The notes beneath the pieces are model-generated. The model was not told where the DNA came from, ran no database searches, and saw nothing but the letters and a program-made list of their open reading frames with translations. A DNA stretch of 42,022 nt from an uncultured Bacteroidales bacterium (GTDB taxonomy: Bacteria; Bacteroidota; Bacteroidia; Bacteroidales; UBA932). Location of the stretch: NCBI GenBank assembly GCA_947179325.1, contig CAMXAU010000026.1:1-42022 (forward strand), in the 5' to 3' direction. Positions 25,407 through 33,593 of the stretch are shown piece by piece (position 1 is the first letter of the stretch; every line of letters begins with the position of its first letter). The position numbers and the translations under genes are program-made.

Positions 25407-26030
25407 ATGCCAGAAATATTTGACCGTAAAGGTTCCAGGGTGGTTCGTGCAGGGCATGGTAGTGCCTTCTGCACGAATTTCCGTAAATGGTGCAGGGGAA
25501 TACACCGTGAATTCTCTTTCTTTTTTGCCGGTGCCTTGTGCCTGTATGCGGTGTCAGGGATTTGTCTTAACCATAAGCGTGATTTCAATTCCAATATAAC
25601 CATACAGAGGGCAGAACTCGATATGAAAGCCACTTTCCCGATTGATTATCCGGAGCTTGACAAAGAGTTTATCGGGCTTCTTGTCGACCAGCTGCCGGAC
25701 ACCGAGGTGTATACGAGGCATGCTGCTGCGGGTGAGGGCATTGTAAAGATATTTTTCAAGGGAGGCTCATCTTTGGAGGTCAGGCTTGCAGATGGACATG
25801 CTATGTATGAAAAAGTCCGCAGGAGGCCTGTCTTGTCGGCACTGAACAGGCTGCATTACAATCCATCCCGCAGCTGGACATGGTTCTCGGATATCTTTGC
25901 AGTGTGCCTTGTGCTGATTACTCTCACTGGCCTGTTGATGCTGAGAGGTCCCAAGGGGCTTTGGGGAAGAGGAGGCATTGAATTCATTGCAGGTCTTCTT
26001 GTACCGCTGGGGTTCATGCTCTTCCTGTAG
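25407..26030 (+). CDS. PepSY-associated membrane protein
   Basis: 207 residues. After a basic N-terminus, R-G-I-H-R-E-F-S-F-F-F-A-G-A-L-C-L-Y-A-V-S-G is the first membrane helix of the PepSY-TM family. A periplasmic PepSY-like domain (about 70-145) follows, then a second helix (I-F-A-V-C-L-V-L-I-T-L-T-G-L-L-M-L) and a third (F-I-A-G-L-L-V-P-L-G-F-M-L-F-L). It is shorter than full PepSY-TM reductases with four or more helices. Members in Bacteroidota often occur beside a small lipoprotein, as here. Possibly involved in iron or heme reduction at the membrane; that is inference from the family. Confidence 0.82.
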   Translation: MPEIFDRKGSRVVRAGHGSAFCTNFRKWCRGIHREFSFFFAGALCLYAVSGICLNHKRDFNSNITIQRAELDMKATFPIDYPELDKEFIGLLVDQLPDTEVYTRHAAAGEGIVKIFFKGGSSLEVRLADGHAMYEKVRRRPVLSALNRLHYNPSRSWTWFSDIFAVCLVLITLTGLLMLRGPKGLWGRGGIEFIAGLLVPLGFMLFL

Positions 26031-26097
26031 ACAGCCGCTCCCTTTGTCTCCAGCAGGATTTTGACATAAGTGCAGCAATCAGGAAAATTTACATTTT

Positions 26098-26610
26098 ATG
26101 AGATATATAGAATACTATGATTCTCCGATAGGACGGATCCTGCTCACCAGTGATGCAGACAAGGCACTTACAGGCCTGTGGTTTGAGGGCGGACGTTTCT
26201 TTAATGATGTACTGTCAGTTCCTTTTGAGGAACGTAGTCTGCCTGTGTTTGATGAGACAGCAAGGTGGCTTGACATCTATTTCAGCGGACGTCAGCCTGG
26301 CTTTATCCCTTACATAAAGTTTCCGGAGGCATCGGATTTCCGGATAGCTGTCTGGGAAGCGCTCCTGCAGATCCCCTATGGAAAGACTGTCACATATGGC
26401 GATATCGCATCCATGCTCTCTTCCGGCAGTTGGACAGGGAGTGGGACTGCAAAAGTCTCTGCCCGTGCAGTGGGAGGTGCAGTGGGGCATAATCCAATAG
26501 GCATAATTGTCCCTTGCCATCGGGTAGTCGGGGCTGGCGGTTCACTCACAGGCTATGCTGGCGGGCTTGAACGTAAGGCAGCATTACTGGAGCTTGAGGG
26601 CGTAAAATGA
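26098..26610 (+). CDS. Methylated-DNA-[protein]-cysteine S-methyltransferase
   Basis: 170 residues, normal length for Ogt-type alkyltransferases. It transfers methyl from O6-methylguanine to its own active-site Cys (C140, in I-V-P-C-H-R-V), a one-use repair reaction. Other signatures: F-R-x-x-V-W-E-A-L-L-Q-I-P-Y-G-K-T-x-T-Y-G-D-I-A, N-P-I-G-I-I-V-P-C-H, and G-Y-A-G-G-L-x-R-K. No AraC/Ada domain is fused. The gene stands 67 bp after the PepSY gene and may be read from the same transcript; no clear TAnnTTTG lies before it. The IS wreck begins within 120 bp downstream. Confidence 0.95.
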   Translation: MRYIEYYDSPIGRILLTSDADKALTGLWFEGGRFFNDVLSVPFEERSLPVFDETARWLDIYFSGRQPGFIPYIKFPEASDFRIAVWEALLQIPYGKTVTYGDIASMLSSGSWTGSGTAKVSARAVGGAVGHNPIGIIVPCHRVVGAGGSLTGYAGGLERKAALLELEGVK

Positions 26611-27314
26611 CTCATCTGCAAACGCCGGTGCCAACGCAGATATATGCTCAAAACATTAATCCCATCAGATCGGGTGTTTATTAAAAAGTAGATTGAACAG
26701 CGCATTGAGCAGGACCATGCCGGAAGGCATGGTCAGAAGAAGTCATAGCCGTCCGTGACCTTGCACCAGAATACGGTCAGAGGACAATGCTTCGTGTGGC
26801 CGGCATGAATAGAAGCACATACTTATATCGCCTCGGGCATCTGGACCCGTTCGAGGCTGACCTGAAGCAGAGGTATGAGGCCACGTCCATCTTCCATGAA
26901 AGCTCGGGCTGCTACGGACACCGGAAGATTACCGCCGAGTCTGCAAGGCGCGGGACGAGGGCCGACAAGAAGACCGTGGCCAGGATCATGAAGGAGGAGG
27001 CCTCCGGTTCCGCTACCGCCCGAAGAAGTACTGGCACCACAAGGTGAATGTCGGCGCTTTCGTGCCCAACAGGCTGAACCTGGAGTTCAGCAGCGATGCG
27101 CCGATGAGAAAGATGACTACAGACGCCACCGCGTTCAGCCTCCTTGGCAGGAAGGTCTGCCTCTCTCCGGTCCTTGACTTCTTCGACTTCCTTTGACTTC
27201 TTTGACAGGGGCATCCTCTGCCAGCAGATATCGATGTCCCACGACTCTGGTATGGTGATGGGGTGATGGAGAAGCTGAAGGCCAGCTTCAATGCAGCCGA
27301 CAGGAGCATGAAAG

Positions 27315-27424
27315 GCGCGCTGTCCACTCGGAACATGCATAGCACACTGCTCCACTTGAACCATGGTGCGCTGCTCCACCTGCTGACTATGGCACGCTTC
27401 TCCACTCGGACCATGGAGCACTGT
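27315..27424. repeat. Degenerate 24-26 bp tandem repeat
   Basis: Four imperfect copies of GCTCCACTYGRACCATGGnGCRCT follow each other (starting near 27319, 27350, 27374 and 27400). Each is nearly palindromic around CCATGG. They lie inside the IS3 remnant, in place of catalytic-domain sequence. Confidence 0.6.
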
Positions 27425-27543
27425 ACAATGCCAGGGCCGTGGTAACACTTATCACCCCACTGATATCTCAAGTTCACCCGGAGCAACAGGGGTGGGCGGA
27501 GCATGTCGAACCGAAAGAATTCCGTCCACGAAAACGGCTGTGC

Positions 27544-27609
27544 TCGTGGACGAGGGACGTGATTCGAGTGTTTCGGCCACAGAAGGGCTTCATTTCGTGG
27601 ACGAGGGAC
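27544..27609. repeat. Direct repeat, 15-bp core 51 bp apart
   Basis: TCGTGGACGAGGGAC occurs at 27544-27558 and again at 27595-27609, with a related GTCCACGAAAACG in inverse orientation just upstream (27520s). Still within the broken IS3 copy. Confidence 0.75.
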
Positions 27610-27988
27610 TGCTATGACAATGACAGCAGCGTCACCGGATGCTTCTTCGGCAATCTGAAGACCGGGACAGGCGACCTTGGGCCGTTCAGGACCGGGCAGG
27701 AGCTTGCGGACAAGACCGGGGCAGCATATAACGTACTGCAACGAGAAGCGGATACAGCAAGGTCTTGGCGGCAGGAGCACGAAAGGGCACAGGGAACACA
27801 TGATGCGTCACGGAGTTGCATGACGGCAGTTGGCTGGCTACGCCTCCACAGCAGACCAGGAGGGCCGAAAGGACGGAATTGAGAATATTAGAATGAGATG
27901 CTGTTAACCAGTCCAAGAAAAGCAGGGGCGGCTCAGGCATGCATAATTGATTTTTCCCGTCATGGTTAGCATTCTGCTGTTTTTTGTT

Positions 27989-27996
27989 TATATTTG
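27989..27996 (+). promoter_or_regulatory. Candidate promoter -7 element of the queuosine cluster
   Basis: TATATTTG, exact TAnnTTTG, preceded by T-rich sequence but with no clear -33. It would give a leader of about 240 nt that contains the hairpin string at 28069-28220. Confidence 0.5.
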
Positions 27997-28068
27997 CGGC
28001 CATTTTTGACAATACTGAGAGGATTTTGAAGTCTTCACCATGCATGTGGGGCATGAGGATGGTGCCAC

Positions 28069-28220
28069 AGCACACTGAGGACTCCTTTGCGAAGTTATCA
28101 GGTCCCTTTAGGGACCCGAGCCCTTCCGTGGCTCGGCAATTCCCCCTGAAAGGGGGATGCAAGGGGGTTGATGATGCTGCCATAGCACACTGAGGACTTC
28201 TATGAAGTCCTCAGTGTGCT
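28069..28220. repeat. String of perfect hairpins with a direct repeat
   Basis: Between the IS3 wreck and the queuosine genes. Hairpins: GGTCCC-TTTA-GGGACC (28101-28116), CCGAGCC/GGCTCGG (28116-28136), TCCCCC-TGAAA-GGGGGA (28141-28157), and a 17-bp perfect stem AGCACACTGAGGACTTC with its complement around TAT (28184-28220). The left arm of the last is also present upstream at 28069-28083. The last hairpin has no T-tract, so it is not a normal terminator. The rest of 27800-28068 holds only the candidate promoter at 27989. Confidence 0.85.
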
Positions 28221-28244
28221 TGCAACCACTTAAAAAACAAGAAA

Positions 28245-28970
28245 ATGAAGAAGAATCCTACAGGGTGCAATATGCCCCCGCAGGGACAGAGACAACGTCA
28301 GATGCTGTCCCTCCCGTTTGTGCTGATGGCAATACTTTTCAATGTATGCCTGATAGCTTCCAACCTGTTTGAGACAAAGCTCTTCATGGCCGGGCCGATA
28401 GCCCTGACCGGGGGAGTCATTATCTTTCCGGTCTCATATATCCTGAATGACTGTATTGTAGAGGTGTGGGGATACAGGAAGGCCCGCCTGGTCATATGGA
28501 CAGGCTTTGCGATGAATTTTTTTGTGGTACTGACTGCACAGATAGTCAGGCTGCTTCCGGCTGCACCTTTCTGGGATGGCGGTCCGCATTTTGACTATGT
28601 GTTCGCAATGGCTCCGAGAGTCACTGTGGCCTCATTGCTTGCATTTGTGTCTGGCTCGACAGCCAATGCATATGTCATGAGCAAGATGAAGGTCGCTTCA
28701 GGAGGAAAACGTTTCTCCCTGAGGGCTATCGTCTCATCTGTGGCAGGAGAGTCCATTGACTCGCTGATATTTTTCCCGATTGCATTCTGGGGGATAGGTC
28801 TTAAGGAGATGCTGACCCTGATGGTTACGCAGATTGTTCTCAAGACATTCTATGAAGTGATAATACTTCCTGTGACAAATGTTGTAGTAAGGACTGTCAA
28901 GGACCATGAGGGAATTGACACCTTCGATGAGAACATTTCATACAATCCATTTAGAATTACTGATATATAA
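28245..28970 (+). CDS. Queuosine precursor transporter (YhhQ/DUF165 family)
   Basis: 241 residues, six to seven membrane helices, typical for the VUT/YhhQ family that imports preQ0/preQ1-type queuosine precursors. Family motifs: N-L-F-E-T-K near helix one, the [21 protein letters not shown] segment, and [17 protein letters not shown]. The N-terminal 20 residues are a polar Gln/Arg-rich stretch; an internal ATG at 28302 (M-L-S-L-P) is a possible alternative start. First gene of a transporter-queC-queF operon, which strongly supports the queuosine role. Confidence 0.92.
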   Translation: MKKNPTGCNMPPQGQRQRQMLSLPFVLMAILFNVCLIASNLFETKLFMAGPIALTGGVIIFPVSYILNDCIVEVWGYRKARLVIWTGFAMNFFVVLTAQIVRLLPAAPFWDGGPHFDYVFAMAPRVTVASLLAFVSGSTANAYVMSKMKVASGGKRFSLRAIVSSVAGESIDSLIFFPIAFWGIGLKEMLTLMVTQIVLKTFYEVIILPVTNVVVRTVKDHEGIDTFDENISYNPFRITDI

Positions 28971-29025
28971 TAATTATAAAGTGCCTATGGAACCTTCCGC
29001 AGGCACGGATGCAAAGCATGTTTAT

Positions 29026-29691
29026 ATGAAAATGAATAAAAATGAAGCATTGGTCGTCTTCAGCGGTGGACAGGACTCAACAACATGCCTGTATTGGGCA
29101 CTGGACCGATTTGAGAAAGTGCATGCGCTGACATTTCTCTATGGACAGAAGCATAGCCTTGAAGTTGAGCTTGCACGCAACATTGCAGAGAAGGCTGGTG
29201 TCGAATTCAGCCTGATGGATGTCTCCTTTATTGGCAGGCTTGGCTCAAATTCATTGACTGACACAACCATTGAAATGGACCAGGAAAAGCCTGCAGACAG
29301 TTTCCCGAATACATTTGTCCCTGGACGTAATCTCTTTTTTCTCAGCATTGCCGCTGTATATGCCAGGGAGAAGGGGATAAACCATATCGTGACAGGAGTC
29401 TCGCAGACAGATTTCAGCGGTTATCCGGATTGCAGGGATGCCTTTATCAAGTCCCTGAATGTGACGCTCAATCTTGCCATGGATGAGCAGTTTGTCCTTC
29501 ATACTCCGCTGATGTGGATTGACAAGGAACAGACATGGGCCCTTGCAGACGAGCTTGGCGTGCTTGACATCGTGCGCAATGAGACATTGACATGCTATAA
29601 TGGTGTTCCGGGCGACGGATGCGGACACTGCCCGTCATGCAAGCTTCGCAATGAGGGGCTGCAGAAATATCTTGAATCAAAGAATATATAA
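29026..29691 (+). CDS. queC: 7-cyano-7-deazaguanine synthase
   Basis: 221 residues from ATG 29026 ([12 protein letters not shown]). Start is ambiguous: 28987 and 29032 are also in frame, and the extra residues from 28987 are not family-like. QueC turns CDG into preQ0 with ATP and ammonia. Seen: the PP-loop F-S-G-G-Q-D-S-T-T near residue 13, P-G-R-N near the middle, and the C-terminal zinc site C-Y-N-G ... [10 protein letters not shown] with four cysteines. It follows the transporter and is separated from queF by one base. Confidence 0.95.
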   Translation: MKMNKNEALVVFSGGQDSTTCLYWALDRFEKVHALTFLYGQKHSLEVELARNIAEKAGVEFSLMDVSFIGRLGSNSLTDTTIEMDQEKPADSFPNTFVPGRNLFFLSIAAVYAREKGINHIVTGVSQTDFSGYPDCRDAFIKSLNVTLNLAMDEQFVLHTPLMWIDKEQTWALADELGVLDIVRNETLTCYNGVPGDGCGHCPSCKLRNEGLQKYLESKNI

Positions 29692-29692
29692 T

Positions 29693-30151
29693 ATGGAAAA
29701 CAGAGAAAATGAGGGATTGAAATCCCTTGGAAAAAAGACCGGATACAAAAGCGACTATGCACCTGAAGTCCTTGAGACATTTGTGAACAGGCATCAGGAG
29801 AATGACTATTGGGTACGCTTCAACTGTCCTGAATTCACGAGCCTTTGCCCGATTACAGGACAGCCTGACTTTGCTGAAATCAGGATAAGCTATATCCCGG
29901 ATGTGAAAATGGTAGAGAGCAAGAGCCTCAAGCTCTATCTGTTCAGTTTCCGCAACCATGGGGATTTCCATGAAGACTGCGTAAACAAGATAATGAAGGA
30001 CCTTATAAGGCTGATGGACCCTAAATATATAGAAGTTACCGGCCTGTTTACACCAAGGGGTGGCATTTCAATATATCCATACGCCAATTACGGCCGTCCA
30101 GGGACGAAATATGAGGCATTGGCTGAGAAGAGGATGGCAGAGAACGAGTAA
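29693..30151 (+). CDS. queF: NADPH-dependent 7-cyano-7-deazaguanine reductase
   Basis: 152 residues, the short (YkvM-type) form. It reduces preQ0 to preQ1. The catalytic Cys is C52 ([14 protein letters not shown]) with D59, and the family motif [20 protein letters not shown] is complete. ATG 29693 begins one base after the queC stop, so the two are tightly coupled. The upstream enzymes QueD and QueE are not in the window; import by the neighbouring transporter may supply precursor. Confidence 0.96.
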   Translation: MENRENEGLKSLGKKTGYKSDYAPEVLETFVNRHQENDYWVRFNCPEFTSLCPITGQPDFAEIRISYIPDVKMVESKSLKLYLFSFRNHGDFHEDCVNKIMKDLIRLMDPKYIEVTGLFTPRGGISIYPYANYGRPGTKYEALAEKRMAENE

Positions 30152-30175
30152 TCATTTAAATTCAGAATGTCAGTT

Positions 30176-30658
30176 ATGAAAAAGATAATCAATCCGTGGC
30201 TGGGACTTGAAGATGAAGGGTATAATTGTTTTGGGTGCTCACCTTCGAATCCTTATGGCCTAAAGATGGAATTCTACGAGGATGGTGAGGATATAGTCTC
30301 TTTCTGGAATCCTGGGAACAACTATCAGGGGTGGCTGAATACGCTGCATGGCGGCATACAGGCCGCGCTTATGGATGAGATTGCGATGTGGGTGATAGCA
30401 AGGAAGCTCCAGACTTCCGGAATGACGACAAATCTGAATATTAAGTACAGGCATCCGATACCTACTGGGGAAGGGACGGTCATAGAGATACGCTCGCATA
30501 TCAGGGAGCAGAAACGTAATTTCGTGATTCTGGATGCCAGTATTGTCCATGACGGAAAGGTTTGCTCAAGCGCAGAGATTACATATTACTGTTTCCCTAA
30601 GGAAAAGGCCGCCTCTGACTATTATTTCAGTGGCTGCCATACTGAGGATGAATTATAG
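30176..30658 (+). CDS. Hotdog-fold thioesterase (PaaI-like)
   Basis: 160 residues from ATG 30176 (M-K-K-I-I-N-P-W); ATG 30167 adds three residues. The 4HBT/PaaI hotdog fold shows the N-terminal C-F-G-C-S-P-x-N-P-x-G-L, the core L-H-G-G-I-Q-A-A-L-M-D-E (active-site region), and T-x-N-L-N-I-K-Y-R-H-P-I-P. Family members cleave acyl-CoA or acyl-ACP thioesters; the substrate is unknown. It follows queF by 24 bp and likely shares its transcript, but a link with queuosine is not implied. Two hairpins follow it. Confidence 0.88.
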   Translation: MKKIINPWLGLEDEGYNCFGCSPSNPYGLKMEFYEDGEDIVSFWNPGNNYQGWLNTLHGGIQAALMDEIAMWVIARKLQTSGMTTNLNIKYRHPIPTGEGTVIEIRSHIREQKRNFVILDASIVHDGKVCSSAEITYYCFPKEKAASDYYFSGCHTEDEL

Positions 30659-30660
30659 GG

Positions 30661-30717
30661 TTGCCTGATTTTTTATATAGGCGGTAATAGCCTCGCTTTA
30701 AATCAGCAGGCAATTTT
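30661..30717 (+). terminator. Terminator-like hairpin after the thioesterase gene
   Basis: TTGCCTGATTT at 30661 pairs with AAATCAGcAGGCAA (one bulge), with an inner AGGC/GCCT stem, followed by TTTTAAAA. It begins 2 bp past the stop. Confidence 0.7.
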
Positions 30718-30719
30718 AA

Positions 30720-30852
30720 AAAAGAGGTTGACTAAAAAGTAAATATGACAGATTAGTCCGCCCTGGAACCAAGCCAAACTTACCCTATCACATCTGTCAG
30801 TGGACTGACATAATATAAAAGAGACCGACTAACTTATTAGTCGGTCTCTTTT
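30720..30852. repeat. Possible miniature inverted-repeat element
   Basis: The left end AAAAGAGGTTGACTAAAAAGT and the reverse complement of the right end, AAAAGAGACCGACTAATAAGT, match at 17 of 21. The interior has no coding capacity. The right end doubles as the terminator hairpin at 30817-30852. Terminal repeats of this type are known from insertion sequences; the MITE reading is inference. Confidence 0.4.
30817..30852. terminator. Strong bidirectional terminator
   Basis: AAAAGAGACCGACTAA (30817-30832), loop CTTA, TTAGTCGGTCTCTTTT (30837-30852): a 16-bp perfect stem with T-tracts in both directions. It separates the thioesterase gene from the convergent fabZ. Confidence 0.92.
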
Positions 30853-30869
30853 TATTTTGGGTTGTCCTG

Positions 30870-31280
30870 TTAGACAAGTGCAAAGGAAAGGTCACCCTTG
30901 CAGCAGAGTTTTCCGTTGACTTCAAGTTTCGCCTCGCAGAAAAACAGCATGCCTCTCGTAGAAACGAGCTTTGCTGTGATTTCGCAAGTGTCGCCTGGAC
31001 GAACGATGTTCTTGAATTTCACATTGTTGATTCCGCTGTAGAGTGTAGTGTGCCCCTTGATAAGGTCTTTTACAAGAAGAGCACAGCTCTGGGCCATAAT
31101 CTCGCACTGGATTACTCCAGGGACAATCGGGTTGCCAGGGAAATGTCCGCGGCAGAAGAATTCATCTTCCTTGATAGTGTATTTTGCATGGGCAACCCCG
31201 TTCTCGTCAATATCAATCTCATCTACGAGAAGCATAGGCTCGCGATGCGGGAGATATTCTTTAAGTTCTTCTTTATTCAT
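30870..31280 (-). CDS. fabZ: 3-hydroxyacyl-ACP dehydratase
   Basis: 136 residues. It dehydrates 3-hydroxyacyl-ACP to trans-2-enoyl-ACP in fatty-acid elongation. Hotdog fold with L-P-H-R-E-P-M-L-L-V-D near the N-terminus and the active-site helix G-H-F-P-G-N-P-I-V-P-G-V (His46, Glu60). The FabA-type isomerase motif is absent, so FabZ is the better call. Last gene of the fabH-fabK-fabF-fabZ cluster; 37 bp separate it from fabF. Confidence 0.93.
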   Translation of the reverse strand: MNKEELKEYLPHREPMLLVDEIDIDENGVAHAKYTIKEDEFFCRGHFPGNPIVPGVIQCEIMAQSCALLVKDLIKGHTTLYSGINNVKFKNIVRPGDTCEITAKLVSTRGMLFFCEAKLEVNGKLCCKGDLSFALV

Positions 31281-31317
31281 TTCTATAAAAAGGAATAGGT
31301 TTTAGTACGTTATCTTT

Positions 31318-32568
31318 TTAATATTTTCTGAATGCAACGCATCCGTTGTGTCCTCCAAATCCGAGTGAGTCGGAAATAGCCACTGTAAGCTCAGCCTCAA
31401 CAGGCTTGTTCGGTGTGTAGTCCAGGTCGCATTCAGGGTCCGGTGCGTCAAGGTTGATGGTTGGAGGGACAACCCCGTTCTTCAGTGCGAGGACTGATGC
31501 GATAGCCTCAACAGCTCCAGCTGCTCCAAGCATGTGGCCTGTCATTGACTTTGTAGAGCTGATGTGTGCCTTGTATGCATCCTCACCGAGTGCGAGCTTG
31601 TATGCCTTGGTCTCTGATGAGTCATTCAATGATGTACCGGTGCCATGGGCGTTGATGTAGAGCACATCCTTTTCTGCGTCAAATCCAGCCTGCTCAAGAG
31701 CCATCTTGATTGCAGCTGACTGTGTTACGCCGTCTGGCCTTGGTGCAGTGACGTGGTGCGCATCGCATGTGTTGCCATATCCTACAACTTCTGCAATGAT
31801 TTCCGCTCCGCGTGCCTTTGCGTGCTCATACTCTTCAAGGACAAGCATACCGGCTCCCTCTGCCATTACGAATCCACCTCTGTTTGCATTGAAAGGAAGT
31901 GAGGCGTATTTAGGGTCTTCAGCCCTTGAAAGGGCCTTGGCATTGGCGAAACCTGCGATTCCAAGAGGAATTGTAGCGGCCTCTGCGCCTCCTGCTATTA
32001 CTGCATCTGCATATCCGTGGAGGATTGCCCTGTATGCTTCACCGATTGTGTGGGTCGATGTCGCACATGCAGTTACAATAGGGACGCATGGTCCGCATGC
32101 ATTGTTTCTGATTGCGATATTTCCTGCAGCGATGTTGGAGATCATTGTCGGGATGAAGAGAGGGGAAATCCATTTTGCACCCTCCTTTATCATCTTCTCT
32201 GTCTCCTTGTACTGTATTGAGAATCCGCCGATGCCGGAACCTACATATACTCCAAGCCTGAACGGGTCGATGTTTCCGCCCTCGGCAGAGTTGAGTCCAG
32301 ACTGCTTCATAGCCTGGTATGCAGCCGCTACAGCGAATACAGTGAATTTATCTTGTTTTCTTGCGAAGGCGGGTTCTATCCCGAAATCTGCAGGATTGAA
32401 ATCCTTGACTTCACCTGCAATCTTTACAGGCAGGTCGTCAGTAGGGAATTCAGTGATGAAGTCTATGCCGCAAACTCCGTCAAGGAGGTTCTTCCAGAAG
32501 GTCTCGACATTGTTTCCGACAGGTGATATCACACCTGTTCCCGTAACTACAACTCGTCTATTGCTCAT
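31318..32568 (-). CDS. fabF: Beta-ketoacyl-ACP synthase II
   Basis: 416 residues, standard length. It condenses malonyl-ACP with acyl-ACP. The Cys-His-His catalytic set is present: C168 (T-A-C-A-T-S-T-H), H308 (N-A-H-G-T-G-T) and H345 (S-M-T-G-H-M-L-G). The C-terminal F-G-G-H-N-G-C-V-A-F is typical of FabF. Start M-S-N-R-R-V-V-V-T-G is unambiguous. It lies 20 bp after fabK in the same operon. Confidence 0.97.
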   Translation of the reverse strand: MSNRRVVVTGTGVISPVGNNVETFWKNLLDGVCGIDFITEFPTDDLPVKIAGEVKDFNPADFGIEPAFARKQDKFTVFAVAAAYQAMKQSGLNSAEGGNIDPFRLGVYVGSGIGGFSIQYKETEKMIKEGAKWISPLFIPTMISNIAAGNIAIRNNACGPCVPIVTACATSTHTIGEAYRAILHGYADAVIAGGAEAATIPLGIAGFANAKALSRAEDPKYASLPFNANRGGFVMAEGAGMLVLEEYEHAKARGAEIIAEVVGYGNTCDAHHVTAPRPDGVTQSAAIKMALEQAGFDAEKDVLYINAHGTGTSLNDSSETKAYKLALGEDAYKAHISSTKSMTGHMLGAAGAVEAIASVLALKNGVVPPTINLDAPDPECDLDYTPNKPVEAELTVAISDSLGFGGHNGCVAFRKY

Positions 32569-32588
32569 ATCTATTGTTGTTAAATTAA

Positions 32589-33533
32589 TTAAGCCAAAAT
32601 ATTCTCCGGATTCCTCAGGATCTTCTCTGCACCTAGGATAAGGTCTTCAACTATGTCCTTTGCAGGCTCGATCTTCTTGACCATTCCGGCAACTTCTCCT
32701 GCCATATAGCTTCCGTTCACATCTCCTTCCTTTACAGCTTTGCGGAGTGCTCCTGTACCGAATGAAAGTATCTCTTCTGGTGTTACAGCAGGGTCTGCCT
32801 CCATCTTTGCGAAATTCTTGGAGAAAGGTGTCTTGAGTGAACGTACAGGATGTCCAAGTGTCTTTCCTGTAACGATAGTTGAAATATCGCTTGCCTTCAG
32901 GATCTTGTCCTTGTAGTTCTGGTGTACTGTACATTCCTCGGCAGCAAGGAAGCGTGTTCCGACCTGGATTGCATCGGCCCCGAGTATGAATGCAGCTGCT
33001 GCACCACGTCCATCGCATATTCCGCCTGCTCCGATGACAGGTATGTCAAGTGCATCCACTACCTGTGGAAGGAGGGCCATTGTGTGGATTTCGCCTACGT
33101 GTCCACCGGATTCGGCGCCTTCGGCAATTACAGCAGTCGCTCCGATTGACTGCATCTTAAGCGCGAGTGCGACAGATGCGACAACGGGGATTACCTTGAT
33201 TCCTGCAGCCTGCCATGCCTCCATATATTGTGCTGGAGACCCTGCGCCGGTGGTGAGGATCTTTACGCCTTCATCAATTACCATCTGTGCTATCTCTCCT
33301 GCATTAGGGGCCTGGAGCATGATGTTTACACCGAATGGCTTGTCAGTAAGTTCTTTGCATTTCCTGATTTCATTTCTGACAGCCTCGGTGCCTGCATTGA
33401 TTGATGAAATGAGGCCGAGACCGCCTGCATTTGAAACGGCAGCTGCAAGTGACGCATCTGCGACCCAAGCCATTCCGCCCTGGAATATCGGATATTTGAT
33501 ACCGAGTATTTCGCAAATTCTACTTTTGATCAT
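32589..33533 (-). CDS. fabK: Enoyl-ACP reductase II (FMN-dependent)
   Basis: 314 residues of the nitronate monooxygenase/FabK TIM-barrel family. FMN-binding features: Y-P-I-F-Q-G-G-M-A-W near the N-terminus, the A-E-G-A-E-S-G-G-H-V-G segment with the characteristic His, G-A-G-G-I-C-D-G-R-G and G-A-D-A-I-Q-V-G-T-R-F. The setting between fabH and fabF supports enoyl-ACP reductase rather than nitronate oxidation. FabK substitutes for FabI and is not the triclosan target. Whether a second enoyl reductase exists elsewhere cannot be seen. Confidence 0.92.
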   Translation of the reverse strand: MIKSRICEILGIKYPIFQGGMAWVADASLAAAVSNAGGLGLISSINAGTEAVRNEIRKCKELTDKPFGVNIMLQAPNAGEIAQMVIDEGVKILTTGAGSPAQYMEAWQAAGIKVIPVVASVALALKMQSIGATAVIAEGAESGGHVGEIHTMALLPQVVDALDIPVIGAGGICDGRGAAAAFILGADAIQVGTRFLAAEECTVHQNYKDKILKASDISTIVTGKTLGHPVRSLKTPFSKNFAKMEADPAVTPEEILSFGTGALRKAVKEGDVNGSYMAGEVAGMVKKIEPAKDIVEDLILGAEKILRNPENILA

Positions 33534-33593
33534 ATTTCTAAAATTATGTGTTCAACCAAATGTTTTGACTCAAAGTGCAAATGTAATCATTTT

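Larger units (their letters stand above)
26706..27790 (+). pseudogene. Degenerate IS3-family transposase (orfB)
   Basis: Remnants of one IS3-family orfB in several pieces. Frame one (about 26706-27000) reads A-V-R-D-L-A-P-E-Y-G-Q ... M-N-R-S-T-Y-L-Y-R-L ... G-C-Y-G-H-R-K-I-T ... R-I-M-K-E-E, the helix-turn-helix_21 region. An apparent one-base loss near 27000 shifts to a second frame that continues R-F-R-Y-R-P-K-K ... V-P-N-R-L-N-L-E-F ... T-T-D-A-T-A-F (first catalytic Asp) ... L-S-P-V-L-D-F-F-D and stops near 27198. The C-terminal piece (27725-27790) reads Y-C-N-E-K-R-I-Q-Q-G-L-G-G, matching the usual Y-N-x-x-R-I-Q-x-x-L-G end. The middle of the catalytic domain is replaced by repeats (27300-27720). 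Not functional. Confidence 0.75.

Noticed and set aside
27013..27801. 262-residue minus-strand open frame
   Set aside because: It runs antisense through IS3 remnants and short repeats, with no recognisable domain.
28000..28245. preQ1 riboswitch before the queuosine genes
   Set aside because: No preQ1 aptamer consensus found; only simple hairpins.
31706..32641. 311-residue plus-strand frame
   Set aside because: Antisense to fabF, whose catalytic residues are intact.
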